Assembly (NCBI GenBank): GCA_021827525.1
Contig: JAKAVJ010000030.1
Location: 1 to 43,408, forward strand
From: Microcaldota archaeon
GTDB taxonomy: Archaea > Micrarchaeota > Micrarchaeia > Micrarchaeales > Micrarchaeaceae
Reading direction: 5' to 3'
DNA length: 43,408 nt
In this document: one piece after another, positions 23,313-31,673 of the stretch
Layout: every line of letters begins with the position of its first letter
Position numbering within the stretch: position 1 is the first letter of the stretch
Translations under genes and position numbers: made by a program
The notes under the pieces: model-generated
What the model was told of the DNA's origin: nothing
Database searches by the model: none
The model's input: only the letters and a program-made list of their open reading frames with translations

Positions 23313-24400
23313 TGGCGGCAAAGAAGAAGAAAGAGACGCTGTGGCAGCTCATAGTAAAACAGAAGAATCCCTCCAGGGAGGCGTATTTCAAGCTGGTGCA
23401 CAGGGTTATTGGGTTCGTAGTCATACTGCTTGTGGCTAGCCTTATCGTCTTTGTAGGCATCGCCATATTCTCTAAGGGCGGCCTGCTCGGGGTTATGGGA
23501 ACGATAGAACACGTCAATGTGCTTATATACCTACTCGCGTTCGTATTCCAATTCCTCAGCTTCTTTGTGAGGTTCTTCAAATGGCGCTATTACCTGCGCA
23601 TCCTGAAGATAAAGATATCAGAGGTCAAGAATTTTGTAATCTATCTGTCGCTCTATGCGATGAACCTGACCCCGGGCAGGATAGGGAGGGTCGTATCGGC
23701 ATACACAGTAGACAGGGTATCCAATACGCATTTCATAGAGATACTGCCGATAGTGAGCGTAGACATATTTACCGATTTTCTTGGTTTCGTGGTGCTGAGC
23801 CTGATATTTGGCATGCTTTTCGTTACGTATCTGCCTTTCATACTGATTGTAGATTTTGTCATACTGCTGCCATTCATCTTTATACTCAACCCGTGGCTTT
23901 TTGATATACTTAAGAAAAGGATATTGAGGGGCAAGCTGTCGGAGGTGTTTGCACTGTATGGAGACGAGTACTTCGCTTCGCAGAGCAAGCTCAACACGCC
24001 CAAGGTGTACCTGCTTTCGCTACTTTTCACAGTCCCTGCATATCTTCTGACATCGCTTTCGCTCTACCTGTCGCTCCATGCGCTTGGCATCAACGTGCCC
24101 GTGCTAAAAAGCGTGCTAGTATACATAGTGTCGGTGCTAATAGGCATCGTGTCGTTCATACCAGGCACTATTGGTTCTGCTGATGTAGCCATGGTGGCTC
24201 TCATATCAAGCACTTTTGGGATCAGTTCATCGATAAGCGCAGCTGCGACAATAATGACCAGGCTGGCGACGCTGTGGTTCGGCGTTGCTCTGGGCAGCGG
24301 TTTCCTGTTTTTCAGCTTCCGCTATTGGTTCGGCAGCAAGAAGCCCATGAGAAGGCGCAAGCTTAGTAGAAAAGTAAACTCTGCCAAAAGGCACGTATAA
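23312..24400 (+). CDS. Lysyl-PG-synthase-TM / AglD-like membrane protein (UPF0104)
   Basis: 362 residues, about eight transmembrane helices, of the flippase-like integral membrane family found in MprF N-termini and the archaeal AglD group. Signature parts: AMNLTPGRIGRVVSAYTVDR (about 115-135), SVDIFTDFLG, and the C-terminal SFIPGTIGSADVAMVALIS with TIMTRLATLWFGVALG. Members move or modify lipids or glycolipids; the substrate here is unknown. ATG 23312 is preferred to GTG 23303. The tail is strongly basic (MRRRKLSRKVNS). Confidence 0.85.
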   Translation: MAAKKKKETLWQLIVKQKNPSREAYFKLVHRVIGFVVILLVASLIVFVGIAIFSKGGLLGVMGTIEHVNVLIYLLAFVFQFLSFFVRFFKWRYYLRILKIKISEVKNFVIYLSLYAMNLTPGRIGRVVSAYTVDRVSNTHFIEILPIVSVDIFTDFLGFVVLSLIFGMLFVTYLPFILIVDFVILLPFIFILNPWLFDILKKRILRGKLSEVFALYGDEYFASQSKLNTPKVYLLSLLFTVPAYLLTSLSLYLSLHALGINVPVLKSVLVYIVSVLIGIVSFIPGTIGSADVAMVALISSTFGISSSISAAATIMTRLATLWFGVALGSGFLFFSFRYWFGSKKPMRRRKLSRKVNSAKRHV

Positions 24401-24442
24401 ATCATTCGGCATTAGAGTATATCAGAACTGCTTTGTGGTTTT

Positions 24443-25273
24443 ATGGATAATTATAACAAAGAGGCGGGCAGCAGCAATCCTGAAGGGGCTGGCCAAAAGC
24501 CGAACGAAGAGGTCATGCATCCTTCCTTCATAAACACGCTGAACACGCGCGACAGGATAAAGAAGAAGCTCTCAAGCATAAAGCACAAGATAGGCGTATA
24601 CAGCGCCAAGGGAGGAGTGGGCAAGACCACCATAGCGGTCAACATCGCCTACGAGCTTTCCAAGAAGGGCTTTTCCGTAGGCCTGCTTGATGCCGATATA
24701 GACTGCCCGAATGTAACAATGTTCCTCGGAATCAATGAAATGATGGACACCGCTTCATTTCCGTTAAAACCGCTTGTGAAGGAAGGCGTCAAGGTTGCTT
24801 CTACGGCGATGCTCGTGGACGACCTTAAGAAGCCAATAATATGGAGAGGGCCCATAATAGTCAAGATGCTGTACGATTTCTTCGAGAACACAGAGTGGGG
24901 CCCATTGGACTACCTGATAATAGACCTGCCGCCCGGCACATCGGATGCGCCACTGACTATAATGCAGGTGCTTGACATAGATGGCTTTGTCATAGTAACA
25001 ACGCCGCAGAAGATTGCAATGCTCAATTCAATACGTTCTGCTATGATGGCCAAGAGGCTTGGCAAAGCGGTGCTTGGCGTGGTCGAGAACATGTATGAGG
25101 GAAGCGAGGGAAGCGTAGATGACCTGCTAAAAATATCTGGCGCCAAGCTGGTAGGGAGAGTAGCAATGGATAAGAGATTCAGCGAGGCGAGCGACAACGG
25201 AGAGATTGCAGTATTGAAATATGAGGACATAGATAATGCATTCGGCGGCATTGTTGACGGCCTGTTAGGCTGA
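24443..25273 (+). CDS. Mrp/NBP35-type ATPase lacking the CxxC
   Basis: 276 residues of the MinD/Mrp deviant-Walker family, which carries Fe-S clusters to apo-proteins. Visible: P-loop GVYSAKGGVGKTTIAVNIAY (about 53-72), LLDADIDCPNVTMFLG, and switch region YLIIDLPPGTSDAPLTIMQV. The Fe-S-bridging CxxC that normally follows GVVENMxxF is absent; here the text reads GVVENMYEGSEGSVDDLLKI. The N-terminal 40 residues are a polar extension, without Fe-S Cys. Function may therefore be non-canonical. Confidence 0.85.
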   Translation: MDNYNKEAGSSNPEGAGQKPNEEVMHPSFINTLNTRDRIKKKLSSIKHKIGVYSAKGGVGKTTIAVNIAYELSKKGFSVGLLDADIDCPNVTMFLGINEMMDTASFPLKPLVKEGVKVASTAMLVDDLKKPIIWRGPIIVKMLYDFFENTEWGPLDYLIIDLPPGTSDAPLTIMQVLDIDGFVIVTTPQKIAMLNSIRSAMMAKRLGKAVLGVVENMYEGSEGSVDDLLKISGAKLVGRVAMDKRFSEASDNGEIAVLKYEDIDNAFGGIVDGLLG

Positions 25274-25397
25274 GATAGGGCAAGCTATAAATATCTTATC
25301 TGCATATATAGGGCTGTGAAGTGTATTAATACATGTAAATGAAATATGCACTTTGCTGACGTTAATTACATGCATGTTATTTTCTTGTAGAACGATG

Positions 25398-25424
25398 CTA
25401 TAAATCGATTTTTGAACTAAATCG
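25398..25424 (+). promoter_or_regulatory. Thermosome promoter with overlapping inverted repeat
   Basis: TATA box CTATAAAT at 25398-25405 is followed directly by CGATTT-N7-AAATCG (25406-25424), also bracketed by AACGAT (25391-25396) and ATCGTT (25421-25426). The repeat sits between the TATA box and the expected transcription start near 25428, a natural repressor site. A second TATA-like GCTATAAATATC lies at 25283-25294. The remaining gap 25274-25448 shows no gene. Confidence 0.5.
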
Positions 25425-25448
25425 TTGATGCTTAAAGGGTGAAATCAT

Positions 25449-27107
25449 ATGGCAGAAAATCAATTGAATGGACAACAGGTATTGTACCTTCCTGAAGGTG
25501 CGAATAGGATTCTTGGAAGAGATGCGCAGAGGACAAACATAGCGGTCGGAATTGCGGTTGCGACAGCGATAAAGAGCGCCCTTGGACCGAAAGGAATGGA
25601 CAAGATGCTGGTGAGCGACCTTGGTGACATAACCATAACAAACGACGGAGCCACGATATTGGAGGAGATGAATGTAGAGCATCCGGTTGCAAAGATTATG
25701 GTCGACATCGCCAAGACGCAGGACAAGGAAGTAGGCGATGGGACTACAAGCGTAGTGGTAATCGCGGGCGAGCTTCTGCGTGGGGCTGGAGACCTCCTAG
25801 AGCAGGGAGTGCATCCAACAACGGTCATAAAAGGCTACAAGATGGCGGCAGAGAAGGCGTCATCGATACTCAGGGAGAAGGCCAGAAAGGTAGACGCTGC
25901 GGACGAAGCCATACTGCAGAAGATAGCGATGGTTTCTATGGGTTCGAAGAACGTTGGCGACGACCAAGTCAAGGCGTACATAAGCAAGCTAATAATAAAG
26001 GCCGTAAAGCAGGTAATGGATAAGGATGCAAAGGGCAAGATCGTCATAGACCACGACCTTATAAAGATAGAGAAGAAGGCAGGAGGAACGGTAGGCGATA
26101 CGGCATTGATAAATGGTGTATTGATAGACAAGGAAGTGGCGCACCCCGGAATGCCGAAGTCGATAAAGAACGCCAAGATAGCGTTGCTGGACGTAGCGCT
26201 TGAGATAGAGAAGACCGAGACAGATGCAAAGATAGAGATAACATCACCGGAGCAGATGCAGTCGTTCCTGCAGCAGGAAGAGAAGATGCTCAAGAATATG
26301 GTTGACAAGATAGTCAAGAGCAAAGCGAACGTGGTAGTCACGCAGAAGGGCATAGACGACGTAGCGCAGCACTACCTGGCGAAGGCAGGCATATTGGCGG
26401 TAAGGAGAGTAAAGAAGAGCGACATGGAGAAGCTGACCAAGGCCGCAGGAGGCAAGATAGTGACAAGCCTAGACGACCTGAGCCAAGATGACCTAGGATT
26501 CGCAGGCCTTGTTGAGGAGAGGAAGGTATCCGGCGAGCAGATGGTGTTCGTGGAGGACTGCAAGAACCCGAAGAGCGTGACATTGTTCATACGCGGCGGT
26601 ACGCAGCAGGTCGTAGATGAAGGCGAGAGGATGGTCACCGACGTGATAGGCGCCATATCAAGCGTGATAGAGGATGGCGAATACGTGCTCGGAGGAGGCA
26701 GCATAGAGGTTGACCTCGCCACTGCGCTCAGGAACTACTCCAACAACGTTGGAGGGAGGGAGCAGCTAGCCATACAGAAGTTCGCCGACGCCCTGGAAGT
26801 CATACCGAAGACATTGTCAGAGAGCGCGGGAATGGACGCAATCGACACGCTTGTACAGCTGAGGAGCAGGCACAGGACAAAGGACGGAAGCAACACCGGA
26901 GTAGACATATTCAAGAACGCCATAGGCGACATGAACAAGCTCGGAGTATATGAGCCGCTCAGGATAAAGGAGCAGGCAATATACAGCGCAAGCGAAGCTG
27001 CAGAGATAATCCTGAGGATAGACGACATGATAAGCTCCAGGAGCAAGCCAAGCGGTGGCGCAGGTGCAGGAGGAATGCCAGGAGGCATGGGAGGAGAGAT
27101 GGACTGA
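25449..27107 (+). CDS. thsA: Thermosome (group II chaperonin) subunit
   Basis: 552 residues, full length. Group II chaperonins fold proteins in a double-ring chamber with a built-in lid. Motifs: AIKSALGPKGMDKMLVSDLG, TITNDGATILEEMNVEHP (equatorial nucleotide site), and GDGTTSVVVIAGELL. The C-terminus ends in a Gly/Met-rich tail (PSGGAGAGGMPGGMGGEM), the usual cavity tail. Strong GGTGA ribosome binding site and good codon usage suggest high expression. Only one subunit gene is seen here. Confidence 0.97.
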   Translation: MAENQLNGQQVLYLPEGANRILGRDAQRTNIAVGIAVATAIKSALGPKGMDKMLVSDLGDITITNDGATILEEMNVEHPVAKIMVDIAKTQDKEVGDGTTSVVVIAGELLRGAGDLLEQGVHPTTVIKGYKMAAEKASSILREKARKVDAADEAILQKIAMVSMGSKNVGDDQVKAYISKLIIKAVKQVMDKDAKGKIVIDHDLIKIEKKAGGTVGDTALINGVLIDKEVAHPGMPKSIKNAKIALLDVALEIEKTETDAKIEITSPEQMQSFLQQEEKMLKNMVDKIVKSKANVVVTQKGIDDVAQHYLAKAGILAVRRVKKSDMEKLTKAAGGKIVTSLDDLSQDDLGFAGLVEERKVSGEQMVFVEDCKNPKSVTLFIRGGTQQVVDEGERMVTDVIGAISSVIEDGEYVLGGGSIEVDLATALRNYSNNVGGREQLAIQKFADALEVIPKTLSESAGMDAIDTLVQLRSRHRTKDGSNTGVDIFKNAIGDMNKLGVYEPLRIKEQAIYSASEAAEIILRIDDMISSRSKPSGGAGAGGMPGGMGGEMD

Positions 27108-27172
27108 TTGCCGTCTTTCTTTTTCTCTTTTTTCTTTTCAATTTCTTTTCCTTTATGTTTAGCTTTTATGAA
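27108..27172. terminator. T-rich terminator between convergent genes
   Basis: Immediately after the thermosome stop the plus strand has long pyrimidine and T tracts (CTTTCTTTTTCTCTTTTTTC), suited to U-tract termination. Confidence 0.5.
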
Positions 27173-27685
27173 TCAATGGCTGGTGCGCAGAGGTATTGGC
27201 AGCGGTTGCCTGGCCTTTTCATCCAATATCTGCCTTCCCGACAGTTCGATCATGGAATTTGGATAGTTGCTGATTAATGTGAATGGATAGTCCTTCATGC
27301 CCATATTGCGCTGCTGCAAGTGCCTTGGAGCTGGATTCTTCCTGAGCATCACATTTATGTCTATCTTTACTTCGTTACCTGAATCGAGGAGCCTGATCAT
27401 CTCTTGTGTCGCCTTGTTGATTGCATTGACATGGTTGACAAACAGCTTGATATTACCGTACCTGCTATCTATTTCAAGCCCATCAACTTCGCGCCTGAGC
27501 AGGTTGGATTTGTTTGGCTTGATGTAGTTCAAGTGTGTTTCAAGCACCATCACTATGCCATAGTGGTCATTGTAATGAAGCTTGTATCCGTATACCCATA
27601 GGCCTTTCAGCCGTGCATATGAACGCAAGTTTGAATCAACATTTAAATACATGTTCCATACATCGCGGCTTTTTACAGCTGCCAT
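27173..27685 (-). CDS. Unknown protein
   Basis: 170 residues. Predicted mixed alpha/beta without transmembrane segments. Notable stretches: GLWVYGYKLHYNDHYGIVMV, GNIKLFVNHVNAINKATQEM and a basic C-terminal part (MLRKNPAPRHLQQRNMGMKD). GGTGG five bases before the ATG supports translation. I recognise no family and its neighbours offer no clue. Confidence 0.65.
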   Translation of the reverse strand: MAAVKSRDVWNMYLNVDSNLRSYARLKGLWVYGYKLHYNDHYGIVMVLETHLNYIKPNKSNLLRREVDGLEIDSRYGNIKLFVNHVNAINKATQEMIRLLDSGNEVKIDINVMLRKNPAPRHLQQRNMGMKDYPFTLISNYPNSMIELSGRQILDEKARQPLPIPLRTSH

Positions 27686-27763
27686 CTTTCCACCAAAGAT
27701 AACTTAGTGGTTATTTGAAATGCACCTATAAAATACTATTGTTCAATATTAGTCTGTGGTTGC

Positions 27764-28450
27764 ATGAAATATGAAGTTATAGGGGGAAGCATGCAGGCTG
27801 TGAGGATAAGCCTTGACGCAGGCGAAAAGGTATACTCTGATTCTGGAAAGCTGGTCAGCAAGAGCAAATCTGTGGTGATGGAGCCGAGGATGGTGGGCGG
27901 CATAGTAGGCGCGATAGAGAGGAAGGTTACCGGTGCTACGGGCTTCCTAACAGAGTTCACCGCCAAGGATGAGCCGGGGCACATCACTGTTGCAGGGATA
28001 TTGCCCGGCAAGATATACCAGCTAACTCTTGACGAAGGGGAGGATTTTATCGCAGAGCATTACGCATTCATTGCTGCAGATGAAACTGTCAAGTTCACAA
28101 TGCAGACAGTGGGCATAGGAGGTGCGTTCTTCGGGGGCGCGGGACTTATACTACAAAAATTCGTCGGCCCGGGAAATGTATTTCTGCATATAACAGGGGA
28201 TATCGTCGAGTACAATGTAACTGACGACAATCCGCTCGAGATTGATCCGGGGCACATAGCAGGTTTTGATTCCAGCCTCAAGTACAAGATAACGTTCGTA
28301 GACAACATAAGGACGGCAATGTTCGGGGGTGTAGGGCTCTTCCTTGCGAAGTTCGAGGGCAATGGAAAGGTCGTAGCGCACTCTGTATCGAGGCTGAAGA
28401 TGGCTAGCGAGCTCTATCTCCAGGGAAAGGAGTCAACGAACAGCAAATGA
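27764..28450 (+). CDS. AIM24 family protein
   Basis: 228 residues, the size of prokaryotic AIM24/TIGR00266 proteins, which form trimeric double beta-barrels with an unknown role. Gly-rich repeating strands are evident: MVGGIVGAIERKVTGATGFL, GAFFGGAGLILQKFVGPGNV and MFGGVGLFLAKFEGNGKVVA, the expected pseudo-symmetric pattern. N-terminal MKYEVIGGSMQAVRISLDAG is typical. It lies between divergent and convergent genes, so it is probably a single transcript. Confidence 0.9.
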   Translation: MKYEVIGGSMQAVRISLDAGEKVYSDSGKLVSKSKSVVMEPRMVGGIVGAIERKVTGATGFLTEFTAKDEPGHITVAGILPGKIYQLTLDEGEDFIAEHYAFIAADETVKFTMQTVGIGGAFFGGAGLILQKFVGPGNVFLHITGDIVEYNVTDDNPLEIDPGHIAGFDSSLKYKITFVDNIRTAMFGGVGLFLAKFEGNGKVVAHSVSRLKMASELYLQGKESTNSK

Positions 28451-28456
28451 GAGAGC

Positions 28457-29623
28457 CTAGGGCTGCATCCAGTCTATCTCGTAGTACTCGTAGGGGCTCT
28501 TTTCGAGCTCTATCTTCCTTACCCTATAATATGTGACCGCGGTTTCCCTGTCAGCTATGGCTATCACAAGCTCGCAGTCGCGCGACTTCGCTTCGCCTAT
28601 TATCGCGGATAGCTCTGCGCCGCCTATGTATTCGTCCTCACTAAGCGAAAGCATTGCATACTTCGGCTTGCTGCTCTCTGGCATGTCTGTGTTGCCGTTC
28701 GACCTGTGGTATAGGAAAAAATCTATGCCAAGCTTCTTCTTCCTGCTCCTTCCAGGTATGGCCAGTATGAAAGTCTTGCGCACCGAATGGGCTACGCGTA
28801 TGGCTCTCGCCCATTCTGCTATTAGCAGCTTGACATCCCTAGGGAAAACCTGTATCACATGCTTCGAATGCACCCACGAGTCCTGCGACATTATTGGCTT
28901 CGCGCCAGGAAAGTATATCCTGAAGTGCGTGCCGAACTTGAACCCAGTCTTGACGACATAGCCCCTGCTCCTCCATTCAGAATACACCGAATAGAGCTTC
29001 GGAAAGTCTGAGCGCCTCTTAGATGCGGCTTCAAAAACTTCCCTTGGCCGGAAGTTGCGCAGCTTCAGTGCGCCGCCCTCTGCCAGGAACATCGTTTCGT
29101 ATATGTCGAGCTTGTTGAGTATGCCGTGGTCGCTTGACTTGTATGTGCCGTATTGGCCGAACCAATGGTCGTTGTATATCTTTTCGCCCGAAGCTGGATC
29201 GTCTATTATTGTCACCATGTCGTCCGGGAAGAATGTTCCTTCCAAGTCGTAGTGCTGCAGGTTGAGCTTCTTGGCTGGGTACTTTTTTGATGTAGTCCCC
29301 TGGCCATTTACCTTCATCCCTTCAGGGCGCTTTACTATGAGCCCCTTGTCCCTCCAGTCCTTGTATGTGAAGTACCTCGCCATGAACTTCCTGCTTTTGC
29401 TGAATGTTGCGGCTATGTCGTTGAATTTTAGGGCTTCGCCTGTCTCCTGGTCGCGGCATTCCGCCTTCCTAACGTCCATCAGGTAGAGGGCCTCCTCTAT
29501 ATCGAGATGCAGTATCTGGCCGTCCCTCCTCCCGAAGTGGCCGTTGCGCAGTATGTCTATGGTTGACTGATCCTTCACCAGAGCCGCTCTATTCTTATGG
29601 TCGAACAGTATGTTCATGGGCAT
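28457..29623 (-). CDS. endA: tRNA-splicing endonuclease, three-unit (epsilon-2) type
   Basis: 388 residues, about twice a normal archaeal EndA monomer. The order suggests a fused N-terminal unit (about 1-100), a catalytic-unit N-domain (about 130-225), the catalytic C-domain (225-295) and a further structural unit (295-388). The active-site set is visible as Y237 in THFRIYF, H252 in WVHSKHVIQVF and K283 in SVRKTFILA. This architecture is known from ARMAN archaea, where the homodimer has unusually broad substrate range. It explains how the T-loop intron of tRNA-Arg (13963-14071) can be removed. Start is ATG 29623 or ATG 29617; GTGGT precedes both. Confidence 0.92.
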   Translation of the reverse strand: MPMNILFDHKNRAALVKDQSTIDILRNGHFGRRDGQILHLDIEEALYLMDVRKAECRDQETGEALKFNDIAATFSKSRKFMARYFTYKDWRDKGLIVKRPEGMKVNGQGTTSKKYPAKKLNLQHYDLEGTFFPDDMVTIIDDPASGEKIYNDHWFGQYGTYKSSDHGILNKLDIYETMFLAEGGALKLRNFRPREVFEAASKRRSDFPKLYSVYSEWRSRGYVVKTGFKFGTHFRIYFPGAKPIMSQDSWVHSKHVIQVFPRDVKLLIAEWARAIRVAHSVRKTFILAIPGRSRKKKLGIDFFLYHRSNGNTDMPESSKPKYAMLSLSEDEYIGGAELSAIIGEAKSRDCELVIAIADRETAVTYYRVRKIELEKSPYEYYEIDWMQP

Positions 29624-29657
29624 TGGACCACTTCATCTCTTTTATCGTACTGCATAT

Positions 29658-30419
29658 TCAATAAAATATGCTGCCTACTACCTCCTCCTCTATGTCGCTG
29701 AGCTTAGCCGGTAGTATGATGCATGCGGGCCCTTTTTCGATGATGGACTTCTCCAGCTCGGATATGCTGGCATAGAGCTTTTGCTGCTTTTCTGCGCCTA
29801 GGTTGACCATGACGAACATTTTCGTGCCTGGGTGGATGATGCCTTTGCCGTAATGGTTCTCTGCCTCAACGAGTATGCGCAGCGCCTCGGCGAGCTGCAT
29901 TGAGCTGCCTGATTCCGGCATATAATCCAATAGCAGAAGCGTGTGCAGGTTGTTCGACTGGTTTGCTACTATGGACTCGTAGAACGAGACTGGCCTGTAG
30001 CTGTCCGTCCACCTGGATATGGTAGCGACCTTGCCGAACCTGTAGAAGTCCAGACCCGATTCGCCCATCGCTGCAGTAAGGATCGAGCTAGAATGCCATA
30101 TCTTTACATTAACGCCCTCCTTCTTCGCACTTATGAAAAGTATCTTGTGCGTGGTCGCTATCATCGGGTCCCCTGAGAGTATTACTGCTATGTCTGCATC
30201 CTTGGCCTCCTTTATTATCTTGGAAGATTCCTCTTCAAGCATGCTGCGCTGCAGCTCTACAAGTTCCTTGCCTATCATGTCCGATATAAGGCGCACCTTG
30301 GATTCGCCTATAAGGCTGGTATATTTCTCGTAATAAACCTTGGAGGCGCTGCGGCAGGCCTCTATCGAGCCCATCGATATGTCGCTTTCGCCTATGCCTG
30401 CACCTATGAGATAGAGCAT
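29658..30419 (-). CDS. dphB: Diphthine synthase
   Basis: 253 residues, archaeal DphB (tetrapyrrole-methylase fold). It methylates the 3-amino-3-carboxypropyl-His of EF-2 using SAM, a middle step of diphthamide synthesis. N-terminal MLYLIGAGIGESDISMGSIE, VYYEKYTSL, then AVILSGDPMIATTHKILF and the middle VKIWHSSSILTAAMGESGLD fit the family. EF-2 with its diphthamide loop is encoded at 1657-3849. It begins 13 nt after radA, likely co-transcribed. Confidence 0.94.
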   Translation of the reverse strand: MLYLIGAGIGESDISMGSIEACRSASKVYYEKYTSLIGESKVRLISDMIGKELVELQRSMLEEESSKIIKEAKDADIAVILSGDPMIATTHKILFISAKKEGVNVKIWHSSSILTAAMGESGLDFYRFGKVATISRWTDSYRPVSFYESIVANQSNNLHTLLLLDYMPESGSSMQLAEALRILVEAENHYGKGIIHPGTKMFVMVNLGAEKQQKLYASISELEKSIIEKGPACIILPAKLSDIEEEVVGSIFY

Positions 30420-30432
30420 ATCATCCTTCCTT

Positions 30433-31383
30433 TTAGTCTTTTATGCCTTCTGGGGTTACCTTGATTATGCATTCGCCGTCCGGCATATTAGGAGAATCAG
30501 TGAGCCTGACGATCCTCTTGTCCTCCTTGCTTTTCCTCATGTAAAGCCTTGTCGTGGCTGCATGGGCCATTATGTTGCCTCCTATCGGTGTCGTAGGATC
30601 GCCGAACAGTATGCCAGGGTTGTCCATCACCTGGTTTGTAACGTAGACGGCAAGGTTGTACTTGTCTGCTAGGATCTGGAGCCTGTGTATGTGCTGGTTG
30701 AGCTTCTGCTGGCGCTCTCCCAGCGCTCCCCTCCCTATGTATTCGGCGCGGAAAAGCGCGGTCAGCGAGTCTATTATTATGAGCTTTATGTTCTTCTCTG
30801 TTATAAGCTTGTCTGCGCGCTCTATGGTGAGTATCTGCTGGTCGGTGGTCTGCGCGCGCACGTACATGACGTTGCCAAGAACCGCATCTGGATCCATGCC
30901 TTTCGCCTTCGCTATCTCTTTCAGGCGCTCCGGCCTAAATGTGCCCTCCGTATCGACGAAAAGGACAGCGCCCTCGAGCCCTCCCTTCCCTTTTGGCAGC
31001 TGCACATTCACGCATAGCTGGAAGCTCAGCTGTGTCTTGCCGCTTGCAAACTTGCCGTAAACTTCGGTTATGGCGTTGGTTTCTATCCCCCCGCCTATGA
31101 GGTCATCCAGGTCCTTGGAGCCCGTTGAGATCTTGCCTATGCTTACCCGCTTATCATAAAATTCTGTGCCGGTCTCGTAGTTGACCGTTGTTGATTCCTG
31201 CGCAGCTGCTATGGCCTTCTTGGCGCTCTCCACGCTTATGCCAACGAGTTCGGAGAGTTCGTGAGGTATGGCAGTGGCAACTTTATCAAGCGTGTCTATG
31301 CCAGCCGCTTTGAGCTTTGCCGCAGTGGCTTCGCCTATGCCCGGAAGGTCCTCTATGTCCTTTATTGCTTTCTCTTTTGGCAT
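30433..31383 (-). CDS. radA: DNA repair and recombination protein RadA
   Basis: 316 residues from ATG 31383 (the GTG at 31392 is less likely). Archaeal RecA/Rad51 recombinase. N-terminal helix-hairpin-helix (IEDLPGIGEATAAKLKAAGI), linker with a polymerisation motif region, Walker A YGKFASGKTQLSFQ, Walker B LIIIDSLTALFRAEYIGRG, and L2-region HAATTRLYMRKS. Walker A reads GKFASGKT where most archaeal RadA have GEFGSGKT; the essential Gly-Lys-Thr is kept. No intein. Confidence 0.96.
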   Translation of the reverse strand: MPKEKAIKDIEDLPGIGEATAAKLKAAGIDTLDKVATAIPHELSELVGISVESAKKAIAAAQESTTVNYETGTEFYDKRVSIGKISTGSKDLDDLIGGGIETNAITEVYGKFASGKTQLSFQLCVNVQLPKGKGGLEGAVLFVDTEGTFRPERLKEIAKAKGMDPDAVLGNVMYVRAQTTDQQILTIERADKLITEKNIKLIIIDSLTALFRAEYIGRGALGERQQKLNQHIHRLQILADKYNLAVYVTNQVMDNPGILFGDPTTPIGGNIMAHAATTRLYMRKSKEDKRIVRLTDSPNMPDGECIIKVTPEGIKD

Positions 31384-31416
31384 AATTAGCACGCTCTTTT
31401 TATTATAGGCAGGAAT

Positions 31417-31606
31417 AAATTAATATACCCTTGCAATCAATATCTACTAACGCAATTAGCGCCATGCGCAATGCTATTTACGTCGTATGCGAATGGCGCA
31501 TTATAGACTGTAGTGCAATGGTTATAGAGAAAGAGGCCAGCGTGTTTCCACGCTGGCAAGGCGACCAGTTCTTTTCACGACCTTCCTTAGTTAGAGAACC
31601 TAAGAT
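31417..31606 (+). ncRNA. Candidate structured non-coding RNA
   Basis: The 280-bp gap between radA and a DUF92 gene has a TATA-like AATTAATATAC at 31417-31427 and three successive hairpins: 31459-31470 with 31488-31499 (seven plus four pairs around one mismatch), 31536-31544 with 31549-31557 (nine perfect pairs, loop TTTC) and 31586-31590 with 31600-31604 (five pairs). GC-rich stems in an otherwise AT-rich gap are unusual here. Transcription would begin near 31447-31455. I recognise no RNA family. A 60-codon ORF across it lacks a ribosome binding site and looks spurious. Confidence 0.45.
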
Positions 31607-31616
31607 TATATAAAAG
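31606..31616 (+). promoter_or_regulatory. TATA box for the DUF92 gene
   Basis: TTATATAAAAG, about 60 nt before the ATG at 31674; the expected transcription start is near 31637. Confidence 0.5.
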
Positions 31617-31673
31617 ATAAAACTTAAAAGACTTTCCAAATAGCGGAATATTTCAATTTTATGAAATGATTTT

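Noticed and set aside
31431-31613. 60-codon ORF across the radA-DUF92 gap
   Set aside because: No ribosome binding site, unnatural composition, and it crosses three strong hairpins; RNA is the better explanation.
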